Below the pieces are notes generated by a model that was not told where the DNA came from, did not search any database, and was given only the letters and a program-made list of their open reading frames with translations. From NCBI RefSeq assembly GCF_017571495.1, contig NZ_JAGETZ010000005.1, positions 372,001 through 436,000 of the forward strand: a stretch of 64,000 bases of DNA, written 5' to 3'. Position numbers and translations under genes: made by a program. Positions 51,854 through 60,949 of the stretch are shown here, one piece after another. The stretch's first letter is position 1, and the number at the start of each line of letters is the position of its first letter. Source of the DNA: Hymenobacter negativus. Lineage in GTDB: Bacteria > Bacteroidota > Bacteroidia > Cytophagales > Hymenobacteraceae.

Positions 51854-54610
51854 ATGACTGCCCGACTTCTGTTTCTGCTGCTTACTTGTTTGTCGCTCAC
51901 GGTCTTGCGGGCCGCGCCGCCTGCTGCCGTGCAGCTTCAGCGGCTGCGCTGCGAGCTGCTGACCAACCCCGAAGGCATCGACGCCACCGCCCCGCGCCTG
52001 AGCTGGGAGCTGAGCGGCCCGGCCCGCGGCCTCACCCAAACGGCCTACCAGGTGTTGGTGGCCTCCACGCCCGAGAAGCTGGCCGCCGACGAGGGCGACT
52101 TGTGGAACTCGGGCAAGGTAGCCGCGGCGCAGTCGGTGCACGTGGGCTACGGGGGCGCGCCCCTGCGCAGCCAAGCGCGCTGCTACTGGAAGGTGCGCAC
52201 CTGGACCAGCCAGGGCGAAACCGCGTGGAGCGCGCCGGCGCAGTGGAGCATGGGCCTGCTGAACTACCTCGACTGGAAAGGCCGCTGGATTGGGCTGGAC
52301 CGCGCCTTTCCGTGGGACGATGAGACGACCCACGCCCGGCTGTCGGCCCGTTATTTCCGCAAGGAGTTCAAGGCCGCGAAGGCCGTGACGCGGGCCACGG
52401 CGTCCATCATCGGGCTGGGGCTGTACGAGCTGTATGTGAACGGCCAGCGCGTGGGCGACCAGGTGCTGGCACCCGGCCCCACCGACTACACCCAGGGCGT
52501 GAAGTACAACACCTTCGACGTGACGCGCCTGCTGCGGCCGGGCGCCAACGCCCTAGGTACCGTGCTCGGCAACGGCCGCTTCTACGCCATGCGGCAGCAC
52601 TACAAGCCGTACAAAATCAAGACCTTCGGCTACCCCAAGCTGCTGATGCAGCTGGATGTGACCTACGCCGACGGCAGCCACGAGGTCGTGAAAACCGACG
52701 AAACCTGGCAGGCCACGGCCGACGGTCCCATCCGGGCCAACAACGAGTACGACGGCGAAGAATACGACGCCACCAAGGAAATGCCCGGCTGGAGCACCGC
52801 CGGCTTCGACGCCCAAAAATGGGGCAAGGCCGAGCTGGTGCAGGAGCCCGGCGGCGCCTTCGAGGCCCAGATGAACGAGAACATGAAGGTGATGGAAACC
52901 CTGAAGCCGGTGGCCCTCAAGCCGCTGGCGGGCGGTAAGTTCGTCCTCGACATGGGCCAGAACATGGCGGGCTGGCTGCGGCTGCGCGTCACGGGGCCTA
53001 GGGGCCAAAAAATCACGCTGCGCTTTGCCGAGACGCTGCAAAAAACCGGCGAGCTGTACGTGGCCAACCTGCGCGACGCCCGCGTGACCGACGTGTACAC
53101 GCTGCGCGGCGGCGCCCGCGAAACCTGGGAGCCGACGTTTGTGTACCACGGCTTCCGCTACGTCGAAATCAGCGGCTACCCCGGCACGCCCACGCTGGCC
53201 GATTTCGACGGCCGCGTGGTGTACGACGACCTGGCCACGACGGGCGAGTTCGTGACCTCCAACGCCACCATCAACCAGGTGTATAAGAATGCCTACTGGG
53301 GCATCAGGAGCAACTACAAGGGCATGCCCATCGACTGCCCGCAGCGCAACGAGCGGCAGCCCTGGCTCGGCGACCGCACCACTGGGGCCTACGGCGAGAG
53401 CTTCGTGTTTGACAACTCGCGGCTGTACGCGAAGTGGCTCGACGACATTGCCCAGGCCCAAAAAGCCGACGGCAGCATCCCCGACGTGGCCCCCGCCTTC
53501 TGGCGCTACTACGGCGACAACGTGACCTGGCCCGGCACCTACCTCACCATCGCCGACATGCTGTATTCGCAGTACGGCGACGCCCAGCCCATTGCCAAGC
53601 ACTACGACTCGATGCGCCGCTGGCTCGCCTACATGCGGGCCAACTACATGACCGCCGGCTACCTCGTGACCAAGGACAAGTACGGCGACTGGTGCGTGCC
53701 GCCCGAATCGGAGAAGCTGATTCACTCGCAAGACCCCGCTCGCAACACCAGCGGCGAGGTCATCGCCACCAGCACCTACTACCACATGCTGACCCTGATG
53801 CAGCGCTTCGCCACCGTGCTCGGCAAGCCCGCCGATGCGCAGGAATACGCCGCCCTAGGTGCCAAAATCAAGGACGCGTTCAACCAGAAGTTCCTGAACG
53901 CCCAAAACCAGCAGTACGCCAACAACACCGTGACGGCCAACCTGCTACCCTTGGCCTACGGCATGACGCCCGACGCCGAGCGGGGCAAGGTGTTCCAGAA
54001 CATCGCCGATAAAATCTTGGTCGAAAACAAGGGCCACATCAGCACCGGCGTCATCGGCACGCAGTGGCTGATGCGTGGCCTCACCGCCGAGGGCCGGCCC
54101 GACATTGCCTACAAACTGGCCACCAACCGCGACTACCCGAGCTGGGGCTACATGGCCGCCAACGGCGCCACCACCATCTGGGAGCTCTGGAACGGCAACA
54201 CCGCCGACCCCGCCATGAACTCCCAAAACCACGTGATGCTGCTCGGCGATTTAATCATTTGGGACTACGAGAACCTGGCCGGTATCAAGTCGGCCGCGCC
54301 GGGTTTTCAAGAGCTAGAAATGAAGCCCGCCCTGATTGACGGGCTGACCTCAGTGCAGGCTTCGTATCAATCGGTGCGCGGCCTGGTGCGCAGCAGCTGG
54401 ACGCGGGATGCGAAGCGCTTCACCTGGAACATCACGGTGCCGGGCAATGCCAAGGCGCTGGTGTACGTGCCGGCCAAGGATGTGAAGGACGTGACAGAAG
54501 GCGGCAAAAACGCTTCTGGCGCGGCTGGGGTGAAGTTTTTGCGGATGGAAGAGGGTAGGGCAGTGTTTGAGGTTGGCTCGGGGGAGTATGCGTTTGTGGC
54601 GAAGCAATAG
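51854..54610 (+). CDS. Secreted GH78 alpha-L-rhamnosidase
   Basis: A 918-residue protein from the ATG at 51854 (signal LLFLLLTCLSLTVLRA). N-terminal beta-sandwich domains include RCELLTNPEGIDATAPRLSW, a GH78 hallmark, and YFRKEFKAAKAVTRATASI with LYELYVNGQRVGDQVLAPG. The six-hairpin catalytic domain has CPQRNERQPWLGD (E500) and TTIWELWNG (E777), the expected acid/base pair, followed by the C-terminal beta-domain. It should remove alpha-L-rhamnose from rhamnogalacturonan side chains or backbone ends. The upstream frame to 51758 has no signal peptide and was trimmed. Confidence 0.95.
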   Translation: MTARLLFLLLTCLSLTVLRAAPPAAVQLQRLRCELLTNPEGIDATAPRLSWELSGPARGLTQTAYQVLVASTPEKLAADEGDLWNSGKVAAAQSVHVGYGGAPLRSQARCYWKVRTWTSQGETAWSAPAQWSMGLLNYLDWKGRWIGLDRAFPWDDETTHARLSARYFRKEFKAAKAVTRATASIIGLGLYELYVNGQRVGDQVLAPGPTDYTQGVKYNTFDVTRLLRPGANALGTVLGNGRFYAMRQHYKPYKIKTFGYPKLLMQLDVTYADGSHEVVKTDETWQATADGPIRANNEYDGEEYDATKEMPGWSTAGFDAQKWGKAELVQEPGGAFEAQMNENMKVMETLKPVALKPLAGGKFVLDMGQNMAGWLRLRVTGPRGQKITLRFAETLQKTGELYVANLRDARVTDVYTLRGGARETWEPTFVYHGFRYVEISGYPGTPTLADFDGRVVYDDLATTGEFVTSNATINQVYKNAYWGIRSNYKGMPIDCPQRNERQPWLGDRTTGAYGESFVFDNSRLYAKWLDDIAQAQKADGSIPDVAPAFWRYYGDNVTWPGTYLTIADMLYSQYGDAQPIAKHYDSMRRWLAYMRANYMTAGYLVTKDKYGDWCVPPESEKLIHSQDPARNTSGEVIATSTYYHMLTLMQRFATVLGKPADAQEYAALGAKIKDAFNQKFLNAQNQQYANNTVTANLLPLAYGMTPDAERGKVFQNIADKILVENKGHISTGVIGTQWLMRGLTAEGRPDIAYKLATNRDYPSWGYMAANGATTIWELWNGNTADPAMNSQNHVMLLGDLIIWDYENLAGIKSAAPGFQELEMKPALIDGLTSVQASYQSVRGLVRSSWTRDAKRFTWNITVPGNAKALVYVPAKDVKDVTEGGKNASGAAGVKFLRMEEGRAVFEVGSGEYAFVAKQ

Positions 54611-54636
54611 AATGGCACACTGTTCGATTATAGGCG

Positions 54637-54742
54637 CCTCACCCCCGGCCCCTCTCCGAAAAGGAGATGGGAGCCTGACGATTGCAGACAGTCGCGCCGT
54701 CGTGGCTCCCCTCTCCTTTTCGGAGAGGGGCCGGGGGTGAGG
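54637..54742. repeat. Class A palindromic repeat (A8)
   Basis: Class A arms with the loop GAGCCTGACGATTGCAGAC, shared with A5. CTCTCCGAAAAGGAG/CTCCTTTTCGGAGAG inner arms replace the CGCGGAG type, so inner arms vary in a compensated way. Confidence 0.9.
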
Positions 54743-54803
54743 CATCACGCCTGCACGTTCTCTAATTTAATGAAACAAGCTAGCATAATTTGACCTGTAA
54801 TTG

Positions 54804-56045
54804 ATGCGCAAAGCCAAGATTATCAATAAAGCAAAAGCAACCGGCCTGGCCCTAGCAATAGGCGCCACGCTACTAGCGTGTCCACCAGCCGCGCTGGCCC
54901 AAACGCCCGCGCCCACCGCTGCGCCAATCACCATTCCCGCCACCGCCAAGTGGTCGGAGCGCATGGCGCTTTCGGTGTTGAAGCGGAGCCCGTGGCTGCA
55001 AGACCCTGCCCTAGGTGATTCCTGGGGCTACACGCAGGGGCTGCTGATGCACGCGCTGGAAGCGCTGGAACACCAGAACCACGACCCGCGCCTGCGCACC
55101 GCCTTGCAGCAGTACGGCGACAAGATGGTGGATGCTCAGGGCGAGATTCACAACAAAGACTACAAGCCGCTGGACAACAGCCTCGACAACATCAACTCGG
55201 GCAAGCTCCTGTTCCAACTCTACACCGATACCAAGCAGGAGAAGTATAAAATTGCCCTCCAAAAGCTGCACACCGAGCTTCAGCAACAGCCCAAAACCAG
55301 CGACGGCGGCTACTGGCACAAGAAGAAATACCCCAGCCAGATGTGGCTCGACGGGGCCTACATGGCCAGCCCGTTTGTGGCGCAGTACGCGGCGTATTTC
55401 AAGGAGCCGGCTGGGTTTGATGAGGCGGCCAAGCAGCTACTCTTGCTCGACAAGCACCTTCGCGACCCCAAAACCGGCCTGCTCTACCACGGCTGGGACG
55501 AAAAGCACGTGCAAGCCTGGGCCAACCCCCAAACCGGCCAGTCGCCCAACTTCTGGGGACGCGCCATTGGTTGGTACGGCATGGCGCTGGTAGATGTGCT
55601 CGACTACCTCCCCGCCAAGCACCCCGACCGCCCCAAGCTGGTGCAGGTGCTCGACCAACTGGCCGTAGCCATCCAGAAATACCAGGACCCCGCCAGCGGC
55701 CTCTGGTACCAGGTGGTGGACAAGGGCGGCCAGCCCGGCAACTACCTGGAGGCGTCGGCCTCGGGCATGTTCGTGTACACGCTAGCTAAGGGCGTGAACA
55801 AGGGCTACCTCAATAAGAAGTACCGCCCGGTAGCCCAAAAAGGCTTCGACGGCATCACGTCCAAGCTCATCAAAACCCAGCCCGACGGCGAGCTAAACCT
55901 GCTGCAAGTATGCGAAGTAGCAGGCCTAGGTCCCGGCACCGAGCGCAACGGCTCCTACGAATACTACGTGGGCGAGCGCATCAAAATCAACGATTTGAAA
56001 GGGGTAGGGCCGTTCATTCTGGCCAGCCTCGAACTCAATAAATAG
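54804..56045 (+). CDS. Secreted GH105 unsaturated rhamnogalacturonyl hydrolase
   Basis: A 413-residue protein with a signal peptide (GLALAIGATLLACPPAALA-QT). The (alpha/alpha)6 barrel shows SWGYTQGLLMHALEAL, LDNINSGKLLFQLY, MWLDGAYMASPFVA (catalytic Asp D183), LLYHGWDE, NFWGRAIGWYGMALVDVLDYLP and NYLEASASGMFVYTLAKGV, all GH105 hallmarks. It removes the 4,5-unsaturated uronic acid left by pectin or rhamnogalacturonan lyases, matching the two PL1 enzymes of the locus. A TTTGACCTG half-site similar to the palindrome at 8601 lies just upstream. Confidence 0.93.
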   Translation: MRKAKIINKAKATGLALAIGATLLACPPAALAQTPAPTAAPITIPATAKWSERMALSVLKRSPWLQDPALGDSWGYTQGLLMHALEALEHQNHDPRLRTALQQYGDKMVDAQGEIHNKDYKPLDNSLDNINSGKLLFQLYTDTKQEKYKIALQKLHTELQQQPKTSDGGYWHKKKYPSQMWLDGAYMASPFVAQYAAYFKEPAGFDEAAKQLLLLDKHLRDPKTGLLYHGWDEKHVQAWANPQTGQSPNFWGRAIGWYGMALVDVLDYLPAKHPDRPKLVQVLDQLAVAIQKYQDPASGLWYQVVDKGGQPGNYLEASASGMFVYTLAKGVNKGYLNKKYRPVAQKGFDGITSKLIKTQPDGELNLLQVCEVAGLGPGTERNGSYEYYVGERIKINDLKGVGPFILASLELNK

Positions 56046-56071
56046 CGGCTCCGGCCATCCAACGTACCGCC

Positions 56072-57202
56072 ATGAGAAACCCCATTTTGCTACTGGCCCT
56101 CGGGCTGCTTGCACACGGCGCATCGGCCCAAACGCAGCCGTGGAAACAGGGCATCGTCACCGACGAATTCATCTTCGAAAAAGCGCCCTTCCCCGAGAGT
56201 CACGCCGCCACCATCGCCGAGACACCGAAGGGCCTCGTGGCCGCCTGGTTTGGCGGCACCAAGGAGCGCAACCCCGACGTGGGCATCTGGGTGAGCCGCC
56301 AGGAAAACGGCCACTGGACCGCCCCCGTGGAGGTAGCCAATGGCATCCAAAACGAAACCCTGCGCTACCCCACCTGGAACCCGGTGCTCTACCAGGCGCC
56401 CGGCGGGGAGTTGCTGCTGTTCTACAAAATCGGCCCGAAACCCTCGGAGTGGAAGGGCTGGCTGCGGACTTCCAAAGACAACGGCCTGACGTGGTCGGCG
56501 GCTCAGGCGCTGCCGGAAGGCTACATCGGTCCGGTGAAAAACAAGCCCGTACTGCTCAAAAACGGTACCTTGCTTTCGCCCACCAGCACCGAGGGTAGCG
56601 GCGGCTGGCTGGTGCATTTTGAGGCTTCGCCGGATTTTGGCAAGACCTGGACCAAAACTGCGCCCGTGCCCAACGGCGCCACCCAAGGCGCCATTCAGCC
56701 CAGCATCCTCACCTACAAAGACGGCCGCCTGCAAGCCCTCTGCCGCAGCCGCGACCGCGCCATCCTCGAAACGTGGTCCACGGACCAGGGCAAAACCTGG
56801 TCGCCCCTCGCCAAAACCACCCTGCCCAACAACAACTCCGGCACCGACGCCGTGACCCTGAAAGACGGCCGCCAACTATTGGTGTATAACCACGTGCTAC
56901 CCCCCGGCACCCTCGCCAAAGGCCCTCGCACCCCCCTCAACGTGGCCGTGTCAAAGGACGGCAAAGAGTGGTACGCGGTGGCCATTCTGGAGGACTCGCC
57001 CATCAGTCAGTACTCGTACCCCTCGGTAATTCAGACCAAAGACGGGCTGGTACATTTCGTGTACACCTGGCGCCGCCAGCGCATCAAGCACGCCGTGCTC
57101 GACCCCAAAAAGATGAAGCTGGTGAAGATAGAAAACGGTATGTGGCCAGCCATGAAAGGCTACACAGCGCCGGTGGGCGAGGCGGAGATTACGAAGGACT
57201 GA
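56072..57202 (+). CDS. Secreted sialidase-like (BNR) propeller protein
   Basis: A 376-residue protein with a signal peptide (LLLALGLLAHGASA-QT). Six-bladed propeller features: ESHAATIAETPKGLVAAWFGG, Asp boxes TSKDNGLTWSAAQ, SPDFGKTWTK and STDQGKTWSPL, and NPDVGIWVSR. The fold is that of exo-sialidases and related enzymes. Sialic acid is not a pectin component, so a related acidic sugar or uronic acid is more plausible as substrate. Located 26 bp after GH105. Confidence 0.85.
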   Translation: MRNPILLLALGLLAHGASAQTQPWKQGIVTDEFIFEKAPFPESHAATIAETPKGLVAAWFGGTKERNPDVGIWVSRQENGHWTAPVEVANGIQNETLRYPTWNPVLYQAPGGELLLFYKIGPKPSEWKGWLRTSKDNGLTWSAAQALPEGYIGPVKNKPVLLKNGTLLSPTSTEGSGGWLVHFEASPDFGKTWTKTAPVPNGATQGAIQPSILTYKDGRLQALCRSRDRAILETWSTDQGKTWSPLAKTTLPNNNSGTDAVTLKDGRQLLVYNHVLPPGTLAKGPRTPLNVAVSKDGKEWYAVAILEDSPISQYSYPSVIQTKDGLVHFVYTWRRQRIKHAVLDPKKMKLVKIENGMWPAMKGYTAPVGEAEITKD

Positions 57203-57224
57203 GCCTAGCTCGTTCAACGGGGCG

Positions 57225-57343
57225 CCTCACCCCCCGGCCCCCTCTCCGAAAAGGAGAGGGGGAGCCAGATGACTATTGAATTAGAGCTAAGACTAGAAAC
57301 TAGTTCCCCCTCTCTTTTTCGGAGAGGGGGCTAGGGGGTTAGG
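57225..57343. repeat. Class A palindromic repeat (A9)
   Basis: CCTCACCCCCCGGCCCCCTC ... GAGAGGGGGCTAGGGGGTTAGG, with inner CCGAAAAGGAGAG/CTCTCTTTTTCGG arms. It lies between the sialidase-like and esterase genes. Confidence 0.88.
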
Positions 57344-57389
57344 CACCCCCGTTAGTGCGGTACCCCAAACACCAACAGCATTCCCACCC

Positions 57390-58787
57390 ATGTCTAGAAT
57401 CTTCCGCCTGCTCCTAGGTTCACTTTTCCTCACTACCGCCGCCCAGGCGCAAAACTCCGACGACCAGTACCGCGAGCCATTGCAGCAGGTGTTGGAGGAG
57501 ATTCAGCAGCGCTACGGGGTGAAAATCCGGCCCGACGCGGCCATGGTGAAGGACAAATACGTGACCTACGCCGAGTGGCGCTTCCGTCCCGACGTGGACG
57601 AAACCTTGCGCAGCGTGCTGGCCCCGTTCGACTACCAGGCGGCGAAAACCGGCGATAAAACTTACAAGCTCAAAACCTTCCAATACCACCTTAAAACGCC
57701 CGACGAAGGCGCTGCTCAGCTAGCGCAACTGGCCAGCCAGTACCACGATGCGGCCACTTGGGAAAAGCGCAAAGCAGAGCTGCGCAGCTGCATGTGGTCG
57801 GCGTTGCGGCTATCGCCCATGCCCGCCAAGCCGACCAGCAAACCCATCATTACCAATAAGCGGCAATTCGACGGCTACACGGTGGAGAATGTGGCTATCG
57901 AAACGCTGCCGGGCTACTACATGACGGGCTCGATTTATAAACCCACTAAGGCCAAGGGCAAAATCCCGGTTATCATCAGTCCCGACGGGCACTTTGGTGA
58001 CGGCCGCTACCGGGCCGATGCGCAATTGCGCTGCGCCACGCTAGCCCGCATGGGCGCGATGGTGTACAGCTACGACCTCTTTGCCTGGGGCGAGTCGCTG
58101 CTGCAATTTAAGGGCGAAGACCACCGCCGCAGCCTCGCCATGACGGTGCAGGCCCTGAACGGCGAGCGGGCCCTGGACTACCTGCTGTCGCTGAAAGAAG
58201 CCGACAAGACCCGTGTAGCCATCACCGGCGGCTCGGGCGGCGGCAGCCAAACCATGCTGCTCACGGCGCTCGACGACCGCATCAAAGTGAGCGTGCCGGT
58301 GGTGATGCTCTCGACCTACCACAGCGGCGGCTGCCCCTGCGAAAGCGGCCAGCCCGTGCACCTCTGCGGCAACGGCACCAACAACGCCGAAATCGCCGCC
58401 ATGGCTGCCCCACGCCCCCAACTCGCCATCACCGACGGCGGCGACTGGACTGCCCAGACGCCCGAAGTAGCTTATCCCTACCTCCAGAAAATCTACGGCT
58501 ACTACGGCAAAACCGACCTTGTGCAAAACGTGCACCTGCCCAAGGAAGGCCACGACTATGGCCCCTCGAAGCGCCAGGCCATGTATGAGTTCATGGCCAA
58601 GAATCTAGGTCTGAACCTAACTGCTGCTGAGGATAAAACCGGCAAACTGGACGAGTCGAAAGTGACTGTGGAGAAGCAGCAGGCGCAGTATGTTTTCGGT
58701 CCGAAAGGGGAGGGGCTGCCGGCCAATGCGCTACACAGCTTCGAGGACTTGCAAGCAGAGTTTAATAAGCTGACGGCCGCCCGATGA
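57390..58787 (+). CDS. Secreted alpha/beta-hydrolase esterase with N-terminal STN-like domain
   Basis: A 465-residue protein with a signal peptide (LLLGSLFLTTAAQA-QN). Residues about 30-95 (PLQQVLEEIQQRYGVKI, DETLRSVLAPFDYQ) resemble an STN/secretin-TonB short N-terminal domain. The remainder is an alpha/beta hydrolase: PVIISPDGHFGDG, MVYSYDLFAWGES, TGGSGGGSQT (nucleophile S282), ITDGGDW (D349) and KEGHDYGP (H388), a complete triad. HSGGCPCESGQPVHLCG adds a cysteine-rich loop. It resembles acetyl-xylan-esterase/CE15-neighbourhood enzymes; in this locus a pectin acetyl- or methylesterase role is likely. Confidence 0.82.
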   Translation: MSRIFRLLLGSLFLTTAAQAQNSDDQYREPLQQVLEEIQQRYGVKIRPDAAMVKDKYVTYAEWRFRPDVDETLRSVLAPFDYQAAKTGDKTYKLKTFQYHLKTPDEGAAQLAQLASQYHDAATWEKRKAELRSCMWSALRLSPMPAKPTSKPIITNKRQFDGYTVENVAIETLPGYYMTGSIYKPTKAKGKIPVIISPDGHFGDGRYRADAQLRCATLARMGAMVYSYDLFAWGESLLQFKGEDHRRSLAMTVQALNGERALDYLLSLKEADKTRVAITGGSGGGSQTMLLTALDDRIKVSVPVVMLSTYHSGGCPCESGQPVHLCGNGTNNAEIAAMAAPRPQLAITDGGDWTAQTPEVAYPYLQKIYGYYGKTDLVQNVHLPKEGHDYGPSKRQAMYEFMAKNLGLNLTAAEDKTGKLDESKVTVEKQQAQYVFGPKGEGLPANALHSFEDLQAEFNKLTAAR

Positions 58788-58792
58788 ACGAT

Positions 58793-58929
58793 GTAGCGTG
58801 GACTCTGCGAGTCCGCGCAACGAGCGCAGCGAGTATCCGCGTCTACGTCGTTCAGTTTCAATCCTAATTCAAGTGCAGCTAGATAATACTCGCTGCGCTC
58901 GTTACGCGGACTCGCAGAGTCCACGCTAC
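58793..58929. repeat. Class C palindromic repeat (C2)
   Basis: GTAGCGTGGACTCTGCGAGT ... ACTCGCAGAGTCCACGCTAC, with a second nested palindrome CGAGCGCAGCGAGTAT/ATACTCGCTGCGCTCG. It fills the gap between the esterase and beta-helix genes. Confidence 0.92.
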
Positions 58930-58936
58930 TTTCAGC

Positions 58937-60814
58937 ATGACTCGAACGTTATTCATCGCCTTTAGCCTGCTAGGCGCCGCGCCAGCCCACGCCGCCGATA
59001 TCTGGGTGGCACCCACCGGCTCGGACCGCAACCCCGGTACCCAAGCGCAGCCGTTGGCAACCCCAAATGAGGCTTTGCGCCAGGCCCGCAACCTGCGCCG
59101 CCTGCACGATGCCTCGGTGGTTGGGGGCGTGCATATCTGGTTGAAGGGCGGCGAGTACCAGCTTAAGGAGTCGTGGTTTTTCCGACCCGAAGACGCGGGC
59201 ACGGCCGATAGCCCGACCATCGTAGCTGCCGCGCCCGGCGAGCGGCCGGTGCTGAGCGGCGGCGTGTCGGTAACGGGGTGGTACAAAGCGGCTGGCAAAA
59301 CCGCTGGCTTGCCGGCTGCCGCGCAAGGCCAGGTATGGGTGGCCGCCGCGCCGCTTCTGGCAGGCCGCGCTCTCGATTTTCGCCAGCTTTGGGTGAATGG
59401 GCGCAAAGCCACTCGCGCTCGCACCCCCAACAACGACAACCTGCCCCGCCTGCTCACCTGGGATACCGATAAGCGGGAAACCATGGTGCCAACTGCCACC
59501 CTAAGTGGCGTCAAACAACCCGGTCAACTGGAAATGGTGCTGCACCAAATGTGGGCCGTGAACGTGCTGCGCGTGAAAACCCTGGCCGTGCAAGGCGACA
59601 GAGCTCGCGTGACGTTTCAGGAGCCTGAAAGCCGCATCCAGTTTGAGCACCCATGGCCGCGGCCCATCATCAACGGCAAAAACGGCAGCTCGGCCTTCTT
59701 CCTGACCAATGCCATTGAACTGCTCGACCAGCCCGGCGAGTGGTTTTATGACGCGCCACACGGGCAGGTATATTACTGGCCCCGCTCTGGCGAAAACCTG
59801 GCTACCGCCCAGGTAGTAGCGCCAGCCCTGGAAACAGTGGTGCGGGTAGCCGGCACCCTCGACCAGCCCGTGAGCTACGTGCAGTTCAAAGGCCTGACTT
59901 TCGCTTACACTACCTGGCTGCGGCCCTCTGAGCAGGGCCACGTGCCTTTGCAGGCCGGCATGTATCTTCTGGATGGCTACTCGCTGGCCAAGCCCGGCAC
60001 GCCCGACAAAGCCGGCCTTGAAAACCAGGGCTGGATTGGCCGGCCGCCGGCGGGGGTGGAACTGCAGGCGGCCCATCACACGCGCTTCGAGCGGTGCCAG
60101 TTTCTGCACATGGGCGCAACGGGGCTGGACTTCCAGAGCGGCACTCACGACGACGTAATTACCGGCTGTACCTTCCGCGATGTAGCTGTGAATGGTATTC
60201 AGATGGGCAAGTTTTCCGACGAAGGAGTGGAAACGCACCTGCCTTACAACCCGAAGGATGAACGGGAAATCAGCACGAATGAATTGATTGAAAACAACCT
60301 CGTGACCGATTGTGGCAACGAGGACTGGGGCGCGGTTGGCATAGCCGCCGGCTTCGTGCGCGGCACCACCATTCGGCACAATGAAGTTTCGCAGGTGCCC
60401 TACACCGGCATTAGCTTGGGCTGGGGCTGGACCAAAACCGCCAACGCCATGCGCAACAACCGCGTGCAGGCCAACTACATTCACCACTACGCCCAGCATA
60501 CCTACGATGTGGCTGGCGTGTACACGCTTTCGGCCCAGCCGGGCACGGTTATCACCGAAAACCGCGTCGATGAAATTGGCCGCGCGCCCTACGTGCACGA
60601 CCCTGACCACTGGTTCTACCTCTATCTCGACGAAGGCTCCTCCAACATTACGGTGCAGGACAACTGGTGCCCAGCCGAGAAATTTCTAGCCAATGCCAAC
60701 GGGCCCGGCAATGTGTGGAAGAACAACGGACCAATGGTAAGTGAAGCCATCAAGCAGGCGGCAGGGCTGGAGCCACCTTATCAGGATTTACGGAAAGCTT
60801 CAGCCCAGAAATGA
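58937..60814 (+). CDS. Secreted right-handed beta-helix glycosidase, GH141-like
   Basis: A 625-residue protein with a signal peptide (FIAFSLLGAAPAHA-AD). The N-terminus ADIWVAPTGSDRNPGTQAQP, then PTIVAAAPGERPVLSGGVSVTGW and YDAPHGQVYYWP, followed by many beta-helix turns (RFERCQFLHMG, VITGCTFRDVAVNGIQMG, LIENNLVTDCGNEDWGAV, IRHNEVSQVPYTGISLGWGW). This is the layout of GH141-type proteins, a family with an RG-II alpha-L-fucosidase. The catalytic residues cannot be assigned here. It lies between the esterase and the second rhamnosidase. Confidence 0.8.
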   Translation: MTRTLFIAFSLLGAAPAHAADIWVAPTGSDRNPGTQAQPLATPNEALRQARNLRRLHDASVVGGVHIWLKGGEYQLKESWFFRPEDAGTADSPTIVAAAPGERPVLSGGVSVTGWYKAAGKTAGLPAAAQGQVWVAAAPLLAGRALDFRQLWVNGRKATRARTPNNDNLPRLLTWDTDKRETMVPTATLSGVKQPGQLEMVLHQMWAVNVLRVKTLAVQGDRARVTFQEPESRIQFEHPWPRPIINGKNGSSAFFLTNAIELLDQPGEWFYDAPHGQVYYWPRSGENLATAQVVAPALETVVRVAGTLDQPVSYVQFKGLTFAYTTWLRPSEQGHVPLQAGMYLLDGYSLAKPGTPDKAGLENQGWIGRPPAGVELQAAHHTRFERCQFLHMGATGLDFQSGTHDDVITGCTFRDVAVNGIQMGKFSDEGVETHLPYNPKDEREISTNELIENNLVTDCGNEDWGAVGIAAGFVRGTTIRHNEVSQVPYTGISLGWGWTKTANAMRNNRVQANYIHHYAQHTYDVAGVYTLSAQPGTVITENRVDEIGRAPYVHDPDHWFYLYLDEGSSNITVQDNWCPAEKFLANANGPGNVWKNNGPMVSEAIKQAAGLEPPYQDLRKASAQK

Positions 60815-60826
60815 ATAACCTAAAAC

Positions 60827-60919
60827 GTCATGCAGAGCGCAGCGAAGCATCTCCCAGGGTGCAGTAATCAACGCCATTGCAAAGATGCTAACGAGATGCT
60901 TCGCTGCGCTCTGCATGAC
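60827..60919. repeat. Class B palindromic repeat (B4)
   Basis: GTCATGCAGAGCGCAGCGAA ... TTCGCTGCGCTCTGCATGAC with inner GCATCTC/GAGATGC. It translates as a false N-terminal extension of the next gene. Confidence 0.9.
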
Positions 60920-60949
60920 GAACCAACCTCAATAACATCAACCCACCTG

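Noticed and set aside
52553..53785. Minus-strand open frame opposite the GH78 gene (410 codons)
   Set aside because: Antisense shadow of a well-supported glycosidase; no motif, signal or start context.
60830..60949. N-terminal extension of the second GH78-like frame
   Set aside because: It is translated class B repeat; the ATG at 60950 directly precedes the signal peptide.
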